From Mameliella sp. CS4 (GTDB lineage Bacteria; Pseudomonadota; Alphaproteobacteria; Rhodobacterales; Rhodobacteraceae), in NCBI RefSeq assembly GCF_019392335.1, contig NZ_JAHXRQ010000012.1, positions 62,001-126,000 of the forward strand: DNA of 64,000 nucleotides, in the 5' to 3' direction. The notes below the pieces were generated by a model. The model ran no database searches and was not told the origin of the DNA. It was given only the letters and a program-made list of their open reading frames with translations. Both the position numbers and the translations under genes were made by a program. This document shows positions 54,644 to 64,000 of the stretch, in pieces. Position 1 is the first letter of the stretch. Each line of letters begins with the position of its first letter.

Positions 54644-54729
54644 GTCGTCTCCTGTCGGACAGTCGGTCGATTCAGAGATAGGGCCTGATCCGGCGGGGCG
54701 CTACCGCGCGCAACGTCACGGGCGCAAGG

Positions 54730-54762
54730 AAACGGCGCCTACCGCAGGGGCAGGCGCCGTTT
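54730..54762 (-). terminator. Factor-independent terminator after ssb
   Basis: On the minus strand AAACGGCGCCT pairs with AGGCGCCGTTT (54730-54740 with 54752-54762) around an 11-base loop, followed by CCTTG. Placed 50 bases after the ssb stop. Confidence 0.8.
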
Positions 54763-54812
54763 GACCCTCTGACCAGGTCTGGCAAGGCCGACCGACAGGC
54801 CGACCGTCTGCA

Positions 54813-55343
54813 TCAGAACGGGATTTCGTCGTCGATATCGCGCGAGGGCGCGCGCGCGGGGCCAGACCCACCGCCAGAGCCGCCAGCCGATCCACCGCCA
54901 TAGCCGGGATCGTCGTAGCCGCCACGGTCGTCGTAGCCACCGCCGCCCCCGGATCCGCCGCCAAAGCCACCCCCGCCGCCGCCGCCTTCGCTGCGGCTGT
55001 CGAGCAGGGTCAGTTCACTGCGGTAGGGGCGCAGCACGACCTCTGTCGAGTAGCGATCCTGACCGCTCTGGTCCTGCCATTTGCGGGTTTCCAGCTGGCC
55101 CTCGATATAAACCTTGGAGCCCTTGCGCAGGTATTGCTCGGCGATGCGGGCGAGAGGCTCCGAAAAAATGGCCACCGAGTGCCATTCGGTCCGCTCGCGG
55201 CGTTCGCCGGTGTTGCGATCCTTCCAGTTTTCCGAGGTGGCAATGCGCAGGTTGCAGACCTTGCCGCCGTTCTGGAAGGTGCGCGTCTCGGGATCTCTCC
55301 CGAGGTTGCCCACCAGGATCACCTTGTTCACGGAACCGGCCAT
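54813..55343 (-). CDS. ssb: Single-stranded DNA-binding protein SSB
   Basis: 176 residues. The OB fold (about 1-110) opens with [17 protein letters not shown] and has TEWHSVAIF and [19 protein letters not shown] Gly-rich linker (about 118-160) precedes the acidic tip DDEIPF, which recruits repair and replication partners. Length and layout are normal. Confidence 0.98.
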   Translation of the reverse strand: MAGSVNKVILVGNLGRDPETRTFQNGGKVCNLRIATSENWKDRNTGERRERTEWHSVAIFSEPLARIAEQYLRKGSKVYIEGQLETRKWQDQSGQDRYSTEVVLRPYRSELTLLDSRSEGGGGGGGFGGGSGGGGGYDDRGGYDDPGYGGGSAGGSGGGSGPARAPSRDIDDEIPF

Positions 55344-55493
55344 GTATCTCCCCTTCGAATCTCATCGGCGCTGTTCCGCCGAGACTACACCCATCATGGA
55401 ACCACGCGAAAGGTGCGCCCCGGCGGCACTGGCGAAATCGCTGAAAATGCGTATAGTCGCAACCGTGAAGTTTTGATTTAGGGGGATAGTGGC

Positions 55494-56105
55494 ATGCTGC
55501 GCGCGGGTTTTCGCACGGCCGGATTGGGGCTTGCCTTGGGGGTGCTTGCAGGAGGCGCCTGGGCCGACGTCCTGTCGACCAAGAACCGATCTCACATCTT
55601 TTCCAGTCAGACCAAGGTGCTCGATAACCGTGCGGCGCAGCAGTACAAAAGCTCGATCCGCCTGCAGCCGCCCAAGGTGGTCACGCCGACCAAGTGGGGG
55701 CCCGACACCGATGGCGAACTGCCTGTCTATCGCGGGCGCTACAACGGGGAATATGCGCAAATGGCGCGGGCCGCCGCGCGCAAGCACGGCATTCCGGAGG
55801 ACCTGTTCCTTCGTCTGGTGAACCAGGAATCCCGTTTCAATCCCAAGGCGAAATCGCACAAGGGCGCGATCGGTCTGGCGCAATTGATGCCGGACACCGC
55901 GCGGCGCCTGGGCGTCGATCCGCATGATCCGCGGCAGAACCTCGAAGGCGGGGCGCGGTATCTCAAGCAGCAGTTCCGGACGTTCGGCAGCTGGCGCTTG
56001 GCTTTGGCGGCCTACAACGCCGGTCCCGGCGCCGTGACCAAGCACAAGGGCGTGCCACCGTATCGCGAAACGCGCAACTACGTGAAAATCATCTTCGGAG
56101 GATGA
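55494..56105 (+). CDS. Lytic murein transglycosylase (SLT family)
   Basis: 203 residues with a signal peptide ([18 protein letters not shown]). The SLT domain (about 85-200) carries the catalytic Glu in [11 protein letters not shown], then [34 protein letters not shown] and [12 protein letters not shown]. It cleaves peptidoglycan glycan strands in the periplasm. It is divergent from ssb with 150 bases between them. Confidence 0.94.
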   Translation: MLRAGFRTAGLGLALGVLAGGAWADVLSTKNRSHIFSSQTKVLDNRAAQQYKSSIRLQPPKVVTPTKWGPDTDGELPVYRGRYNGEYAQMARAAARKHGIPEDLFLRLVNQESRFNPKAKSHKGAIGLAQLMPDTARRLGVDPHDPRQNLEGGARYLKQQFRTFGSWRLALAAYNAGPGAVTKHKGVPPYRETRNYVKIIFGG

Positions 56106-56205
56106 CCCAGGCATAGCCCTGCCGAAAACGGTAGGGCTTAAACCTTGGTTATGTCTTTGCTGCCAGACTGCATTCCGTCGTCGCTCTGAAGGCGGGAACG
56201 GTGGA

Positions 56206-57171
56206 ATGGGGTATCATCCCTTGGCGTGGATCTTGGACGTGGGGCGCGGTGGCGTCGCGCTGGTATGGTTAGGTTTGTCTGTGCTCGCGACCTCTTCGGC
56301 GGTCCTTGCGCAGGGATGCCAGGTTCCCGGTGATCTGATGGGCGTGGCCCGCACGCTTGCCGTGCTGCCGGGAGACAGCGCCGATCTGCCGCCGGCAATG
56401 ACCGCCCGGCTGGCGGCGCAGCTGGACAGCCTGTCAGAGGCGCGAATCCTCGACGCCCTGACGGAAAGCGGGTTGGACAGCGTGGCCCCCGTAGCCATCA
56501 ACGTATTGGCCGAGGCCGAAAGACTGGCCAATGGGGGCGATTACAACCCGGCGCGCCTGTCGGCCCTGCTGCGCGACCTGGACCAGCAAAGCACGCTGGC
56601 CTGTATGACATCCAGCGCGTCCATTTTTCAGCGCATGCAAAGCGGGCGTGACGGTGGTGTCTTTTCCAAGGCCCGCGGCGCCTGGTCCGAGATCGAGCGT
56701 CGCGCGCAGGAGGAAAAGCTCTTTGCCGCCGGTGCGGTTGTCGTTCTCATGATCGGGTTCATTTCCTTGCTGGTGCTGATCGACACGGGCTATCGCTGGA
56801 TCATGGCGCTGCTCTACAATCGCAAGGCCTGTCGCATCGCCGCGGATCTTGAGGTGGGAGACAAGCTGGTCGAGGGGCTGGTGATCACCTTGGGCAAGGG
56901 GGGGTGCCGCTTTCATCCGCTCAGCGCCAAGGCCTTCGATGCCGTCGTGCCCCAGTTGCGCGGCGCGGGCCCGGTCAGGATTCGGATCGAGGGCGAGGAA
57001 TTTCAGGTGCAGGGCGGGGGCATCCACGAGCTCTTCACCGATTTTCTCTTCCTGCGCCCGATTACGCTGAAACAGCAGCGAGAGCTGCTCGAACACTCGT
57101 CGATCTCGCCCTACCATATCCGCAAGGCGCGGGATGGCGGCGAACAGGAGGCGCGGCGCCTGGTCGGGTAG
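56206..57171 (+). CDS. Membrane protein with cytoplasmic C-terminal domain, unknown function
   Basis: 321 residues. A signal-like or anchor helix (about 15-35; VWLGLSVLATSSAVLA), a periplasmic helical region (about 38-172), a second helix (about 174-198; AGAVVVLMIGFISLLVLI) and a C-terminal beta-rich domain (about 210-300; VEGLVITLGKGGCRFHP, GPVRIRIEGEEFQVQGGGI). The latter resembles PilZ-like domains in outline, but the c-di-GMP RxxxR motif is not obvious. Function unknown. Confidence 0.65.
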   Translation: MGYHPLAWILDVGRGGVALVWLGLSVLATSSAVLAQGCQVPGDLMGVARTLAVLPGDSADLPPAMTARLAAQLDSLSEARILDALTESGLDSVAPVAINVLAEAERLANGGDYNPARLSALLRDLDQQSTLACMTSSASIFQRMQSGRDGGVFSKARGAWSEIERRAQEEKLFAAGAVVVLMIGFISLLVLIDTGYRWIMALLYNRKACRIAADLEVGDKLVEGLVITLGKGGCRFHPLSAKAFDAVVPQLRGAGPVRIRIEGEEFQVQGGGIHELFTDFLFLRPITLKQQRELLEHSSISPYHIRKARDGGEQEARRLVG

Positions 57172-57213
57172 GGCAAGGCGTCCGTAGCCCCCGGCCTGCG
57201 CGGAAGGCAACCT

Positions 57214-57237
57214 GCTCCGGGCCGCAGGGCCCGGAGC
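57214..57237. terminator. Hairpin between convergent genes
   Basis: GCTCCGGGCC (57214-57223) pairs perfectly with GGCCCGGAGC (57228-57237) around a four-base loop, between the membrane-protein gene and the convergent peptide-transporter ATPase gene. Confidence 0.65.
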
Positions 57238-57246
57238 AAGCCAGGA

Positions 57247-59334
57247 TCATTCCGCCGCGATCTTGATGACCGGTTCCATCGCGTCGAACTCGCTGTCTGC
57301 GAGGTGGCACTTGATCTGATGGCCGTCGGCCATCACCCGCACCGGCGGCACTTCCTTGTCGCAGAGCCCGCCCGGGACCTTGTCCTTCCAGCGGCAGCGC
57401 GTCTGGAACGGGCATCCCGAGGGCGGGTTCATCGCCGAGGGAATGTCGCCTTCCAGCACGATGTGGGTCTTTTTCACATGCGTGTCCGCGATGGGCACCG
57501 CCGAAAGCAGCGCCTCGGTGTAGGGGTGATAGGGCGGCGAAAAGACCTGGTCCGTGGTGCCCAGCTCGACCACATGACCAAGGTACATCACCATGACCCG
57601 GTCGCTGAGATAGCGCACGATCGACAGGTCGTGGCTGATGAACAGCAGCGTCGTCTTCTGTTCGCGCTGGATTTCCATCAGCAGGTCCGTGACTGCCGCC
57701 TGAACCGATACGTCCAGCGCCGAGACGGGTTCGTCCGCCACCACGATCCGCGCCCCGCCCGCAAAGGCCCGCGCGATTCCGACCCGCTGTTTCTGACCGC
57801 CGGACAGCTGGCGCGGCATCCGGTCGGCAAAGGCGCGCGGCAGCTTGACCAGGTCCAGCAGGCGCAGCATCTCCTGCCGACGGTCCTCGTCGGAATTGCC
57901 GTGATCGAAGATCTCCAACGCCCGCATGATCTGCCGCCCGACGGTCATCGAGGGGTTGAGCGTATCGAAGGGGTTCTGGAACACCATCTGCACGTCGGCC
58001 ACGGTTTGCGTATCGCGCTTTTCGATGGGCGTGCTCTCGATGTTGCGGTTGTCCAGCAGGATCTGCCCGTCCGTCGCGGTTTCCAGTCCCATCAGTACCT
58101 TGGCAAAGGTCGACTTGCCGCAGCCGGATTCGCCCACGATGGCCAGCGTCTCGGACTCGCGGGCCTCGAAGCTCAGCGTCTCGTTGGCCTTGACCACCTT
58201 CTTCTCGCCGGAACTTCCGAACAGGGCATTGGCGGCCACCTCGTAGTATTTCTTGAGGTTGTCCATCTTGAGCACGACCTTGCCGGGCTTGGACTTTTCG
58301 TTGGTCGAGGTGCTGACCAGCGGCGCGTTCCAGTCGATCTCCTGGAACTTAAGACAGCGTGAGCGGTGCCGGTCATCCCCGGGAATGTCCTCCATCGGGA
58401 TCCGGTCCATCGCGTCGCAGCGCCCGGCCTCGAAGTAATCGCAACGGGGGCCGAAGTTGCAGCCTGGCGGGCGTTCATGGGGCAGGGGAAAGTTGCCCGG
58501 AATCGCCACCAGCGGGCGCGCGTTCTTGTCCGCGCCGGGCAGCGGGATCGAGCGGAACAGCGCCTGTGTGTAGGGGTGCTGCATCTTGTCAAAGACATCC
58601 TCGATGCTGCCGGTCTCGACCGCTTCGCCGGAATACATCACGCAGATCCGGTCACAGGTTTCCAGCACCAAGCCAAGGTTGTGCGAGATGAACAGCATCG
58701 ACGTGCCGTATTTCTGGCCCAGTTCCTTGACCAGTTGCACCACTGCCGCCTCGACGGTCACGTCCAGCGCGGTGGTTGGCTCGTCCAGGATCAGCAACGC
58801 CGGTTCGGCCATCAGCGCCAGTGCGATGACGATCCTCTGTTGCTGTCCGCCCGACAACTGGTGCGGATAGCTGTCCAGGATGCGTTTGGGGTCAGGCAGC
58901 TTGACGTCCGTCACCACCTGCAGGGCGCGCTCATAGGCCTCTTTCTGGCCAACGCCCTTGTGGATCATGGGCACTTCCATCAGCTGCTTGGCGATCTTCA
59001 TCGCCGGGTTCAGGCTGGCCATCGGCTCCTGGTAGATCATCGCGATCTCGGAGCCGCGGATGCCGCGCAGCTCTTCCTGGCTCATCTCGTTCAGGTTGCG
59101 CCCCTTGAACTTGATCGAGCCGCCGACAATGCGACCGTTCTTGCCGAGGTCCTGCATGACCCCCAGCGCCACGGTGGATTTGCCGCAGCCGGATTCCCCC
59201 ACGAGGCCGACCGCCTCGCCCGGTCGCACCCTGACCGAGAAATCCATCACGGCGGGGATTTCACGCAGCCGGGTAAAGAAGGAAATTGAAAGGTCCTCGA
59301 TCTCGAGGATCGGCCCGTCGTAATCGTCTGTCAT
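57247..59334 (-). CDS. Fused double ATPase of a peptide/opine ABC transporter
   Basis: 695 residues carrying two complete Dpp/Opp-type ATPases in one chain. The first half (about 1-330) has GESGCGKSTVALGV, LSGGQQQRIVIALAL and LLILDEPTTALDV, then a Cys-containing region (CNFGPRCDYFEAGRCD) of the oligopeptide class. The second half has GESGCGKSTFAKVLMG, LSGGQKQRVGIARAF and IVVADEPVSALDVS, then CPFQTRCRWKD. This replaces separate DppD and DppF. The two permeases and binding protein lie upstream on the same strand. Confidence 0.93.
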   Translation of the reverse strand: MTDDYDGPILEIEDLSISFFTRLREIPAVMDFSVRVRPGEAVGLVGESGCGKSTVALGVMQDLGKNGRIVGGSIKFKGRNLNEMSQEELRGIRGSEIAMIYQEPMASLNPAMKIAKQLMEVPMIHKGVGQKEAYERALQVVTDVKLPDPKRILDSYPHQLSGGQQQRIVIALALMAEPALLILDEPTTALDVTVEAAVVQLVKELGQKYGTSMLFISHNLGLVLETCDRICVMYSGEAVETGSIEDVFDKMQHPYTQALFRSIPLPGADKNARPLVAIPGNFPLPHERPPGCNFGPRCDYFEAGRCDAMDRIPMEDIPGDDRHRSRCLKFQEIDWNAPLVSTSTNEKSKPGKVVLKMDNLKKYYEVAANALFGSSGEKKVVKANETLSFEARESETLAIVGESGCGKSTFAKVLMGLETATDGQILLDNRNIESTPIEKRDTQTVADVQMVFQNPFDTLNPSMTVGRQIMRALEIFDHGNSDEDRRQEMLRLLDLVKLPRAFADRMPRQLSGGQKQRVGIARAFAGGARIVVADEPVSALDVSVQAAVTDLLMEIQREQKTTLLFISHDLSIVRYLSDRVMVMYLGHVVELGTTDQVFSPPYHPYTEALLSAVPIADTHVKKTHIVLEGDIPSAMNPPSGCPFQTRCRWKDKVPGGLCDKEVPPVRVMADGHQIKCHLADSEFDAMEPVIKIAAE

Positions 59335-59402
59335 ATGTCTGTTCTCCCTGTCGGAGCAGCCCGTGAAACGCTTGCGGTTTCCCTGGGCCGAAAATTCCGG
59401 AA

Positions 59403-59427
59403 GACACCGGGGAAGGTCCCCGGTGTC
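59403..59427 (-). terminator. Hairpin between permease and ATPase genes
   Basis: GACACCGGGG (59403-59412) pairs with CCCCGGTGTC (59418-59427) around a five-base loop in the permease-ATPase gap. On the minus strand TTCCGGAATTTTC follows. Probably an attenuator or message-stabilising hairpin. Confidence 0.5.
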
Positions 59428-59437
59428 CGTCGAGTCC

Positions 59438-60889
59438 TCAATCCCGCAGGGATTCCTCGCGCAGGCCGTCGGCCAGCAGGTTCAGACCAAGAACCAGCGA
59501 CAACAAGGCCAAGGCGGGCGGCAGGGCCGGGTGCAGGTAGATCGAGAGCAGCTTACGCCCCTCGTTGATCGTCGAGCCCCAGTCAGGCGATTCCGGGGGC
59601 AGGCCCAGGCCGAAGAAGCCGAGGGTCCCCAGAAGGATCGTCGTATAGCCGATGCGCAGGCAGAAATCGACGATCAGCGGACCGCGCGCGTTGGGCAGGA
59701 TCTCCCACAGCATGATGTACCAGGGCCGTTCCCCGCGTGTCTGCGCCGCGGCGACATAGTCGCGCGTCTTGATGTCCATCGTCAGGCCGCGCACGATGCG
59801 GAACACCGTGGGAGAGTTGACGAAGACGACAGAGACGAAGACCACCAACACGCCGCCCGGCACGTCGAAGAAATCGAGCGGCCAGAAGGTGATCTTGGAG
59901 GCCGTCGGGTCGGGGTTGTTGACCAGCGACATATAGATCAGGAACATCGGGATCAGCACCACCGCGAGGTAAAGATAGTTTTTCTGCGGCTGGGTGCGGT
60001 AGCGCGAATGGATCAGCACACCCGAGAAGATCAGCGGGAACAGGAACAGCACCAGCGCCATGATTTGCGGCAGGCCCGTTTTCACGATTTCCGGCGTCAC
60101 CAGCAGGTAGAACAGCAGGATCACCGGAAAGGCGAGGATCAGGTTGGCGAAAAAGCTCAGCGTGGTGTCCAGGCGCCCGCCGTAGTAGCCGGCGGGCAGG
60201 CCCAGCGTGATGCCCACCATGAAGGCAAAGAGCGTCGCCAGCGGCGCAATGGCGATCACGATGGTCGATCCCGCCACGACGCGGCTGAAGATGTCGCGCG
60301 CGAGGTTGTCGCCGCCGAAGAGATACCACTGAAAGTCGCTGTCCTCGGCGCCGCGCAGGGGGGTGCCCGGCACCTTGTTCTTCATGCCGGAGACCTGGCT
60401 CAGCGGGTCATGCGTCGCGATCATGTCGAACACGCCGTAGAAGATCGCCGTGTAGACCCAGAACATCACCAGGCCAAAACCGATCATCCCGATCATCGAG
60501 TCGAAGAGCTTGCCATACAGGCCCAGGCTCCGCTTGAAATGGATCGAAAGAACGTAGGTCAGGACCAGGGCGATCCAGACGGGCAGAAACTGGCGGCTGA
60601 CACCGCCGAGGATCCCGGCGCCGGTGCCTATTGCGGCGCCCACCACGAGGTAGGCCAGCACCACCAGCAAAAGCGCCAGGCCCAACCAGTTCACGAGTTT
60701 CGCCGACAGCCCCCAGATGCCGCCGGTGGCAATGATCGTGCCGTCCGGATTGGTCTGGATGCCGGTGTCCGGCTCAAAGAAGGAAAGTATGATCTTCGCA
60801 ACAACGGCGACCACAAAGACGGGCACCAGGATGGCCAAGATCGGGTTCAGGACGGCTCCGAGGCCGCCGGTCCAGCTAAGGTCTTCCAT
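59438..60889 (-). CDS. Peptide-type ABC transporter permease (DppC-like, long form)
   Basis: 483 residues, longer than the usual ~300. Extra helices precede the core (residues 1-200). The core has FSRVVAGSTIVIAIAPLATLFAF, and the coupling loop region RTRGERPWYIMLWEILPNARGPLIVDFCLRIGYTTILLGTLGFFGLG is typical of DppC. An extended loop separates the middle helices. It lies 10 bases upstream-coupled to the other permease. Confidence 0.88.
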   Translation of the reverse strand: MEDLSWTGGLGAVLNPILAILVPVFVVAVVAKIILSFFEPDTGIQTNPDGTIIATGGIWGLSAKLVNWLGLALLLVVLAYLVVGAAIGTGAGILGGVSRQFLPVWIALVLTYVLSIHFKRSLGLYGKLFDSMIGMIGFGLVMFWVYTAIFYGVFDMIATHDPLSQVSGMKNKVPGTPLRGAEDSDFQWYLFGGDNLARDIFSRVVAGSTIVIAIAPLATLFAFMVGITLGLPAGYYGGRLDTTLSFFANLILAFPVILLFYLLVTPEIVKTGLPQIMALVLFLFPLIFSGVLIHSRYRTQPQKNYLYLAVVLIPMFLIYMSLVNNPDPTASKITFWPLDFFDVPGGVLVVFVSVVFVNSPTVFRIVRGLTMDIKTRDYVAAAQTRGERPWYIMLWEILPNARGPLIVDFCLRIGYTTILLGTLGFFGLGLPPESPDWGSTINEGRKLLSIYLHPALPPALALLSLVLGLNLLADGLREESLRD

Positions 60890-60899
60890 GTCGGCCTCC

Positions 60900-62075
60900 T
60901 CAGGTCACGCTGATCCGCGGGTTCAGATAGACATAGCCGATGTCGGAGATCAGCTGTGTCACGAGAACCACGAAGACCGAAACAACCGAGATCGCCAGCA
61001 GCATCTCGATATCGTTGTTGCCCGCCGCGCGGACCAGTTCCCAGCCGACACCCTTGTACTGGAACAGGGTCTCGACGATGACGACGCCGTTCAGAAGCCA
61101 GGGGAACTGCAGCATGATCACCGTAAAGGGCGCGATCAGCGCGTTTCTCAGGGCGTGTTTCATCACGATGTTGCCGAAACTCACGCCCTTGAGGCGCGCG
61201 GTCCGGATGTACTGCGCGGTCATGACCTCGGCCATCGAGGCCCGGGTCATGCGTGCGATGTACCCCATTCCGTAAAGGGCGATGGTCAGCACCGGCAGAA
61301 AGAAATTCTCGAAGTTCGGGTTTTCCATCGCGCTGGTGGCCGTGCCCTTGAAGAGCGTCTTGCCTTCGATCCAGCCCCAGTCGTTCAGGAGCGGACCCAG
61401 GCCGTTGCGGGACGAGGCCAGCAAGGCGATGAAGATCACGCCGGAGACGTATTCGGGTGTCGCCGTGGTCGTGATCGAAAAGGTCGAGAGCGAGCGGTCC
61501 AGGCCGGACCCTTCGCGCATGCCCGCCAGCACACCGACGATCAGCGCCGAGGGCACCATCAAGAGCAGAACGCAGAGCATCAGGAACCCCGTGTTGCCCA
61601 TCCGCGTGCCCAGCGCCTCGGTGACCGGCGCCTTGGCCACGGTCGACCAGCCCCAATACCCCTGCAGGATGCCGCAGAATGCCGAGGCTTCCGCCGGGTC
61701 GCTGCCGGGCAGGATACAGCGACCGGTCGCATTGCCGTCACGATCCTCGCCGGTCCAGCCGGGGGCGACCCCCAGCCATTCCGCGTAGTTGCGGAAGATG
61801 CGCGAATCAAAGCCAACGTTGACCTGTTCCGAGGCTTCCGCCTGGGTGATGCGGCCCGCTTTCAGATCTGCCAGCAGCTGTTCGTCCAGCGGCGAACGAT
61901 AGCCGTTGTTCGACAGCCAGGTGGCGACCTCGATATCGGTCATCCGGAAGTTGCCCTCGGATTTCGCGAGTTTCTCCAGGTTTGGATAGAGGTTCGTCAT
62001 CACGAAGACGATGAAGGTCAGGCAGAGAGCGGTCAGAAGCATGACCCCCACACGCCTGAGGATGAAAAGACCCAT
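60900..62075 (-). CDS. Peptide-type ABC transporter permease (DppB-like)
   Basis: 391 residues. First helix LRRVGVMLLTALCLTFIVFVMTNL, then an unusually long periplasmic insertion (about 30-135, with FRNYAEWLGVAPG and two Cys) before the core helices. The coupling loop region YIRTARLKGVSFGNIVMKHALRNALIAPFTV is typical of DppB. The start (MGLFILRR) lies well inside a longer open frame whose first 64 codons look non-coding. Confidence 0.88.
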   Translation of the reverse strand: MGLFILRRVGVMLLTALCLTFIVFVMTNLYPNLEKLAKSEGNFRMTDIEVATWLSNNGYRSPLDEQLLADLKAGRITQAEASEQVNVGFDSRIFRNYAEWLGVAPGWTGEDRDGNATGRCILPGSDPAEASAFCGILQGYWGWSTVAKAPVTEALGTRMGNTGFLMLCVLLLMVPSALIVGVLAGMREGSGLDRSLSTFSITTTATPEYVSGVIFIALLASSRNGLGPLLNDWGWIEGKTLFKGTATSAMENPNFENFFLPVLTIALYGMGYIARMTRASMAEVMTAQYIRTARLKGVSFGNIVMKHALRNALIAPFTVIMLQFPWLLNGVVIVETLFQYKGVGWELVRAAGNNDIEMLLAISVVSVFVVLVTQLISDIGYVYLNPRISVT

Positions 62076-62165
62076 TGATGCCCCCGTTGGTGGCTGTGGA
62101 CCGGTGGTTTTCCGGCCTCTTTTGGCTGCTGGATCCGCTGGTGTCGCGCGGACCGGGACGAAAAT

Positions 62166-62192
62166 GGGCCGCGCGATCCTCTCGCGCGGCCC
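62166..62192 (-). terminator. Strong hairpin between binding-protein and permease genes
   Basis: GGGCCGCGCGA (62166-62176) pairs perfectly with TCGCGCGGCCC (62182-62192) around five bases. On the minus strand ATTTTCG follows. It probably acts as a partial terminator that keeps binding-protein expression above that of the permeases. Confidence 0.7.
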
Positions 62193-62208
62193 GCCTGGGC
62201 GTTTGCCG

Positions 62209-63880
62209 TCAGGCCTTGAAGCCGAACTTGTAAAGCTGCGGCAGGTCGGCGATGTGCTTGTCCACACCCACCAGGTTGTCCCGGTGGTGGCGCATCGCGG
62301 TCCGCCAGTACGGCTGGATGGTCACGCCTTCGTCGATCATGATCGCCTGCAGCTTGCCCATCACCTCGCGGCGCTTGTCGGCATCGGCGATCGAGTTCGC
62401 CTCGGCCAGCAGAGCGTCGAATTCCGCGTTGGCAAAGCCGCTCTCGTTCCAGGCCGCACCCGAGGTATAGGCCAGCGCCAGGACCTGCGTGCCCAGCGGG
62501 CGGTGGTTCCAGTTGGTCGACGAGAACGGGTATTTCGTCCAGTCGTTCCAGAACGTCGACCCCGGCAGCACGGTGTGCGTGGCCTGGATGCCTGCGTCGT
62601 TCAGCTGGGCGACCACCGCGGCCGTGGTGTTGCGGCGCCAGTCATCGTCGATCGACTGAACCTCGTGCACGAAGTCTTCCATGCCCGCTTCCTTGATGAG
62701 GTCCAGCGCGCGCGCCGGATCATGCGGGATGCGGGTGACGGAGGGGTCGTACTCGGGGTGCATCGGGCCGACGTGGCAGTTGTCGGCGGCGATGCCGTAG
62801 CCAGCCATGCCAAGTTCCAGGCAAACCTCGTTGTCGACGGCCATCGCCAGGGCCTGGCGCACGCGCTTGTCCCCGTAGATCTTGTTGCCGTCGGCGTCCT
62901 CGGCCAGCTGGTTCGGACGGATCACGATGGTAAAGCCCGAGGGGATCTCGGAGCGGGTCAGGCCGATGCTGTCGAAAGATGTCGACGAATTCACCCACCG
63001 ATTCCCAGTTCATGTCGATTTCTTCGGCTTCGAAGGCGGCGATGAAAGCCGCCGGGTCCTGGCCGTAGTCGATGAACTCGATCCGGTCGATATAACCGCC
63101 CTTGCCGGCCGCGTAGCCCCACCAGTCGTGGTCCTCGTTGCGTACGAGCACGCCCTTGACGCCGACCTCGTGGCTTTCCGGCAGCATGTAGCCGGTGCCG
63201 ATCGGGTTGGCGAGCATGTTGTTGGGGTCGTGGCTGGCGTGCACGATCGCCGCCGGGTAGTCGGCGAAACCGGGAATGATCGTGATGTCGGGCGCCGAGC
63301 AGCTCAGCTTGAGGGTGTGGCTGTCGATCACCTCGATGGCGCCGTCAGCGGCCTTCTTGGTGTCGGGGTCGATCAGCGATCCCATGCGCGCCGCCATCGA
63401 GTTGCCCTCGACCTCGCTTTCGCACCACATCGCGATGTTGCGGGCCACGTCCTCGGCGGTGAAATCGTCACCGTTGTTCCACTTCACGCCCTGGCGGACC
63501 TTCAGGGTGTATTCGGTGGCGTCCTCGTTGGCTTCCCAGCTTTCCAGCAGCATGGGTGCGAACGAGCCGTCGTTGTTGTACTCGACGAGATATTCCAGCC
63601 AGCCCGAGGTGAAGGTCGCGATCTGTGTCCAGTCGTAGGTGCGCGGATCCTTGAGCGCCCGAACTTCCATCTGGTAACGGATCGTACCGCCTTGTTGGGC
63701 GTGGGCCGCCGCCTGCGCGGGCTGCTGCAGGCCGCCCAGTGCGTAGGCCGCCGCAGAGGTCAGGCCCAGCGCGGTGGTGCGCGCCATGAACTCACGGCGG
63801 TCCAGCAGGCCCTGCTTGAGTTCCTTGGCGTACATCTTCGCAGCCGGGTGTACCCGCTGCAGGTTATCCATCGATGTCAT
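62209..63880 (-). pseudogene. Peptide/opine-type ABC substrate-binding protein, split by a one-base frameshift
   Basis: The first frame (63880 down to about 62978) encodes a Tat-type signal ([24 protein letters not shown]) and an SBP_bac_5 N terminus ([35 protein letters not shown]). The remainder (ending at 62209) is in another frame and continues the same family ([32 protein letters not shown]-type end). The join is GEFVDIF then [10 protein letters not shown]. Removing one base from the TTT run (62975-62977) restores a single 556-residue protein. The rest is undamaged, so a recent mutation or a sequencing error are both possible. Start after AGGGAG. Confidence 0.88.
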
Positions 63881-64000
63881 GTTTTTCTCCCTGTGACATT
63901 TCTATGTTCAGCCGGGGGTCCGGTCTGTCGGCCTTAAGTCGTTGGGGGATGTCCCGTGTTCCCCTGCGTCCTGGCCCCACGCTGCACGTCATTGCGCACG

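Overview
The window is high-GC chromosomal DNA from an alphaproteobacterium, most likely a member of the Rhodobacteraceae (Roseobacter group). This rests on gene style (TPP-controlled thi salvage genes, many ABC transporters for nitrogen compounds, RTX and Hint-domain secreted proteins, paired dimethylglycine-dehydrogenase-like flavoproteins, the ssb/lytic transglycosylase and aroK-aroB/XerD neighbourhoods) and on dense ATGA-type gene overlaps. No CRISPR array, prophage or insertion sequence was seen.

Layout. 0-1 kb: an ExoD-like membrane protein and tRNA-Leu(CAA). 1.2-4.2 kb (minus): thiM-thiE-thiD-tenA behind a TPP riboswitch. 5.3-14.5 kb (plus): seven overlapping genes encoding class I HMG-CoA reductase, a UbiA-type prenyltransferase, a rifampicin-phosphotransferase-like dikinase, a BtaA-like (DUF3419) aminocarboxypropyl transferase, a phytol/dolichol-kinase-like membrane protein, a GNAT-like protein and an OleC-like adenylating enzyme. 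I do not recognise this set as a described pathway and consider it the best candidate for a new system, probably making an isoprenoid- or lipid-like small molecule. 15-26 kb: a CodA-like deaminase, a GMC oxidoreductase, a small acetyltransferase and a 2OG-Fe(II) oxygenase, then a divergent PotD/A/B/C-like transporter with a cysteine hydrolase and an unknown protein, then a metallo-beta-lactamase-fold hydrolase.

26.3-31.4 kb (plus): a guanidine-I (ykkC) riboswitch, a nitrate/taurine-type ABC transporter, a ureohydrolase matching the nickel-dependent guanidine hydrolase GdmH, and a small very His-rich protein. This reads as a guanidine uptake and hydrolysis locus; the His-rich protein is a candidate nickel-handling partner. 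31.5-39.5 kb: a secreted SASA-esterase/RTX/DUF4214 protein, an SGNH-like protein and a GSCFA protein (minus), then, after a 760-bp AT-richer gap, a 1087-residue cadherin-like/RTX/Hint protein (plus). 39.7-45.4 kb: a MobA/MocA-like nucleotidyltransferase and two divergent paralogous sarcosine/dimethylglycine-dehydrogenase-like flavoproteins.

45.4-57.2 kb is mainly housekeeping: two secreted proteins of unknown function, a CNNM/CorC-type CBS protein, a long imperfect palindrome, XerD, a large exported protein, a 49-residue membrane protein, aroK-aroB, an M50 protease with CBS domains, ssb, a lytic transglycosylase and a membrane protein. 57.2-64 kb (minus) is a peptide/opine-type ABC transporter whose substrate-binding protein is split by a one-base frameshift.
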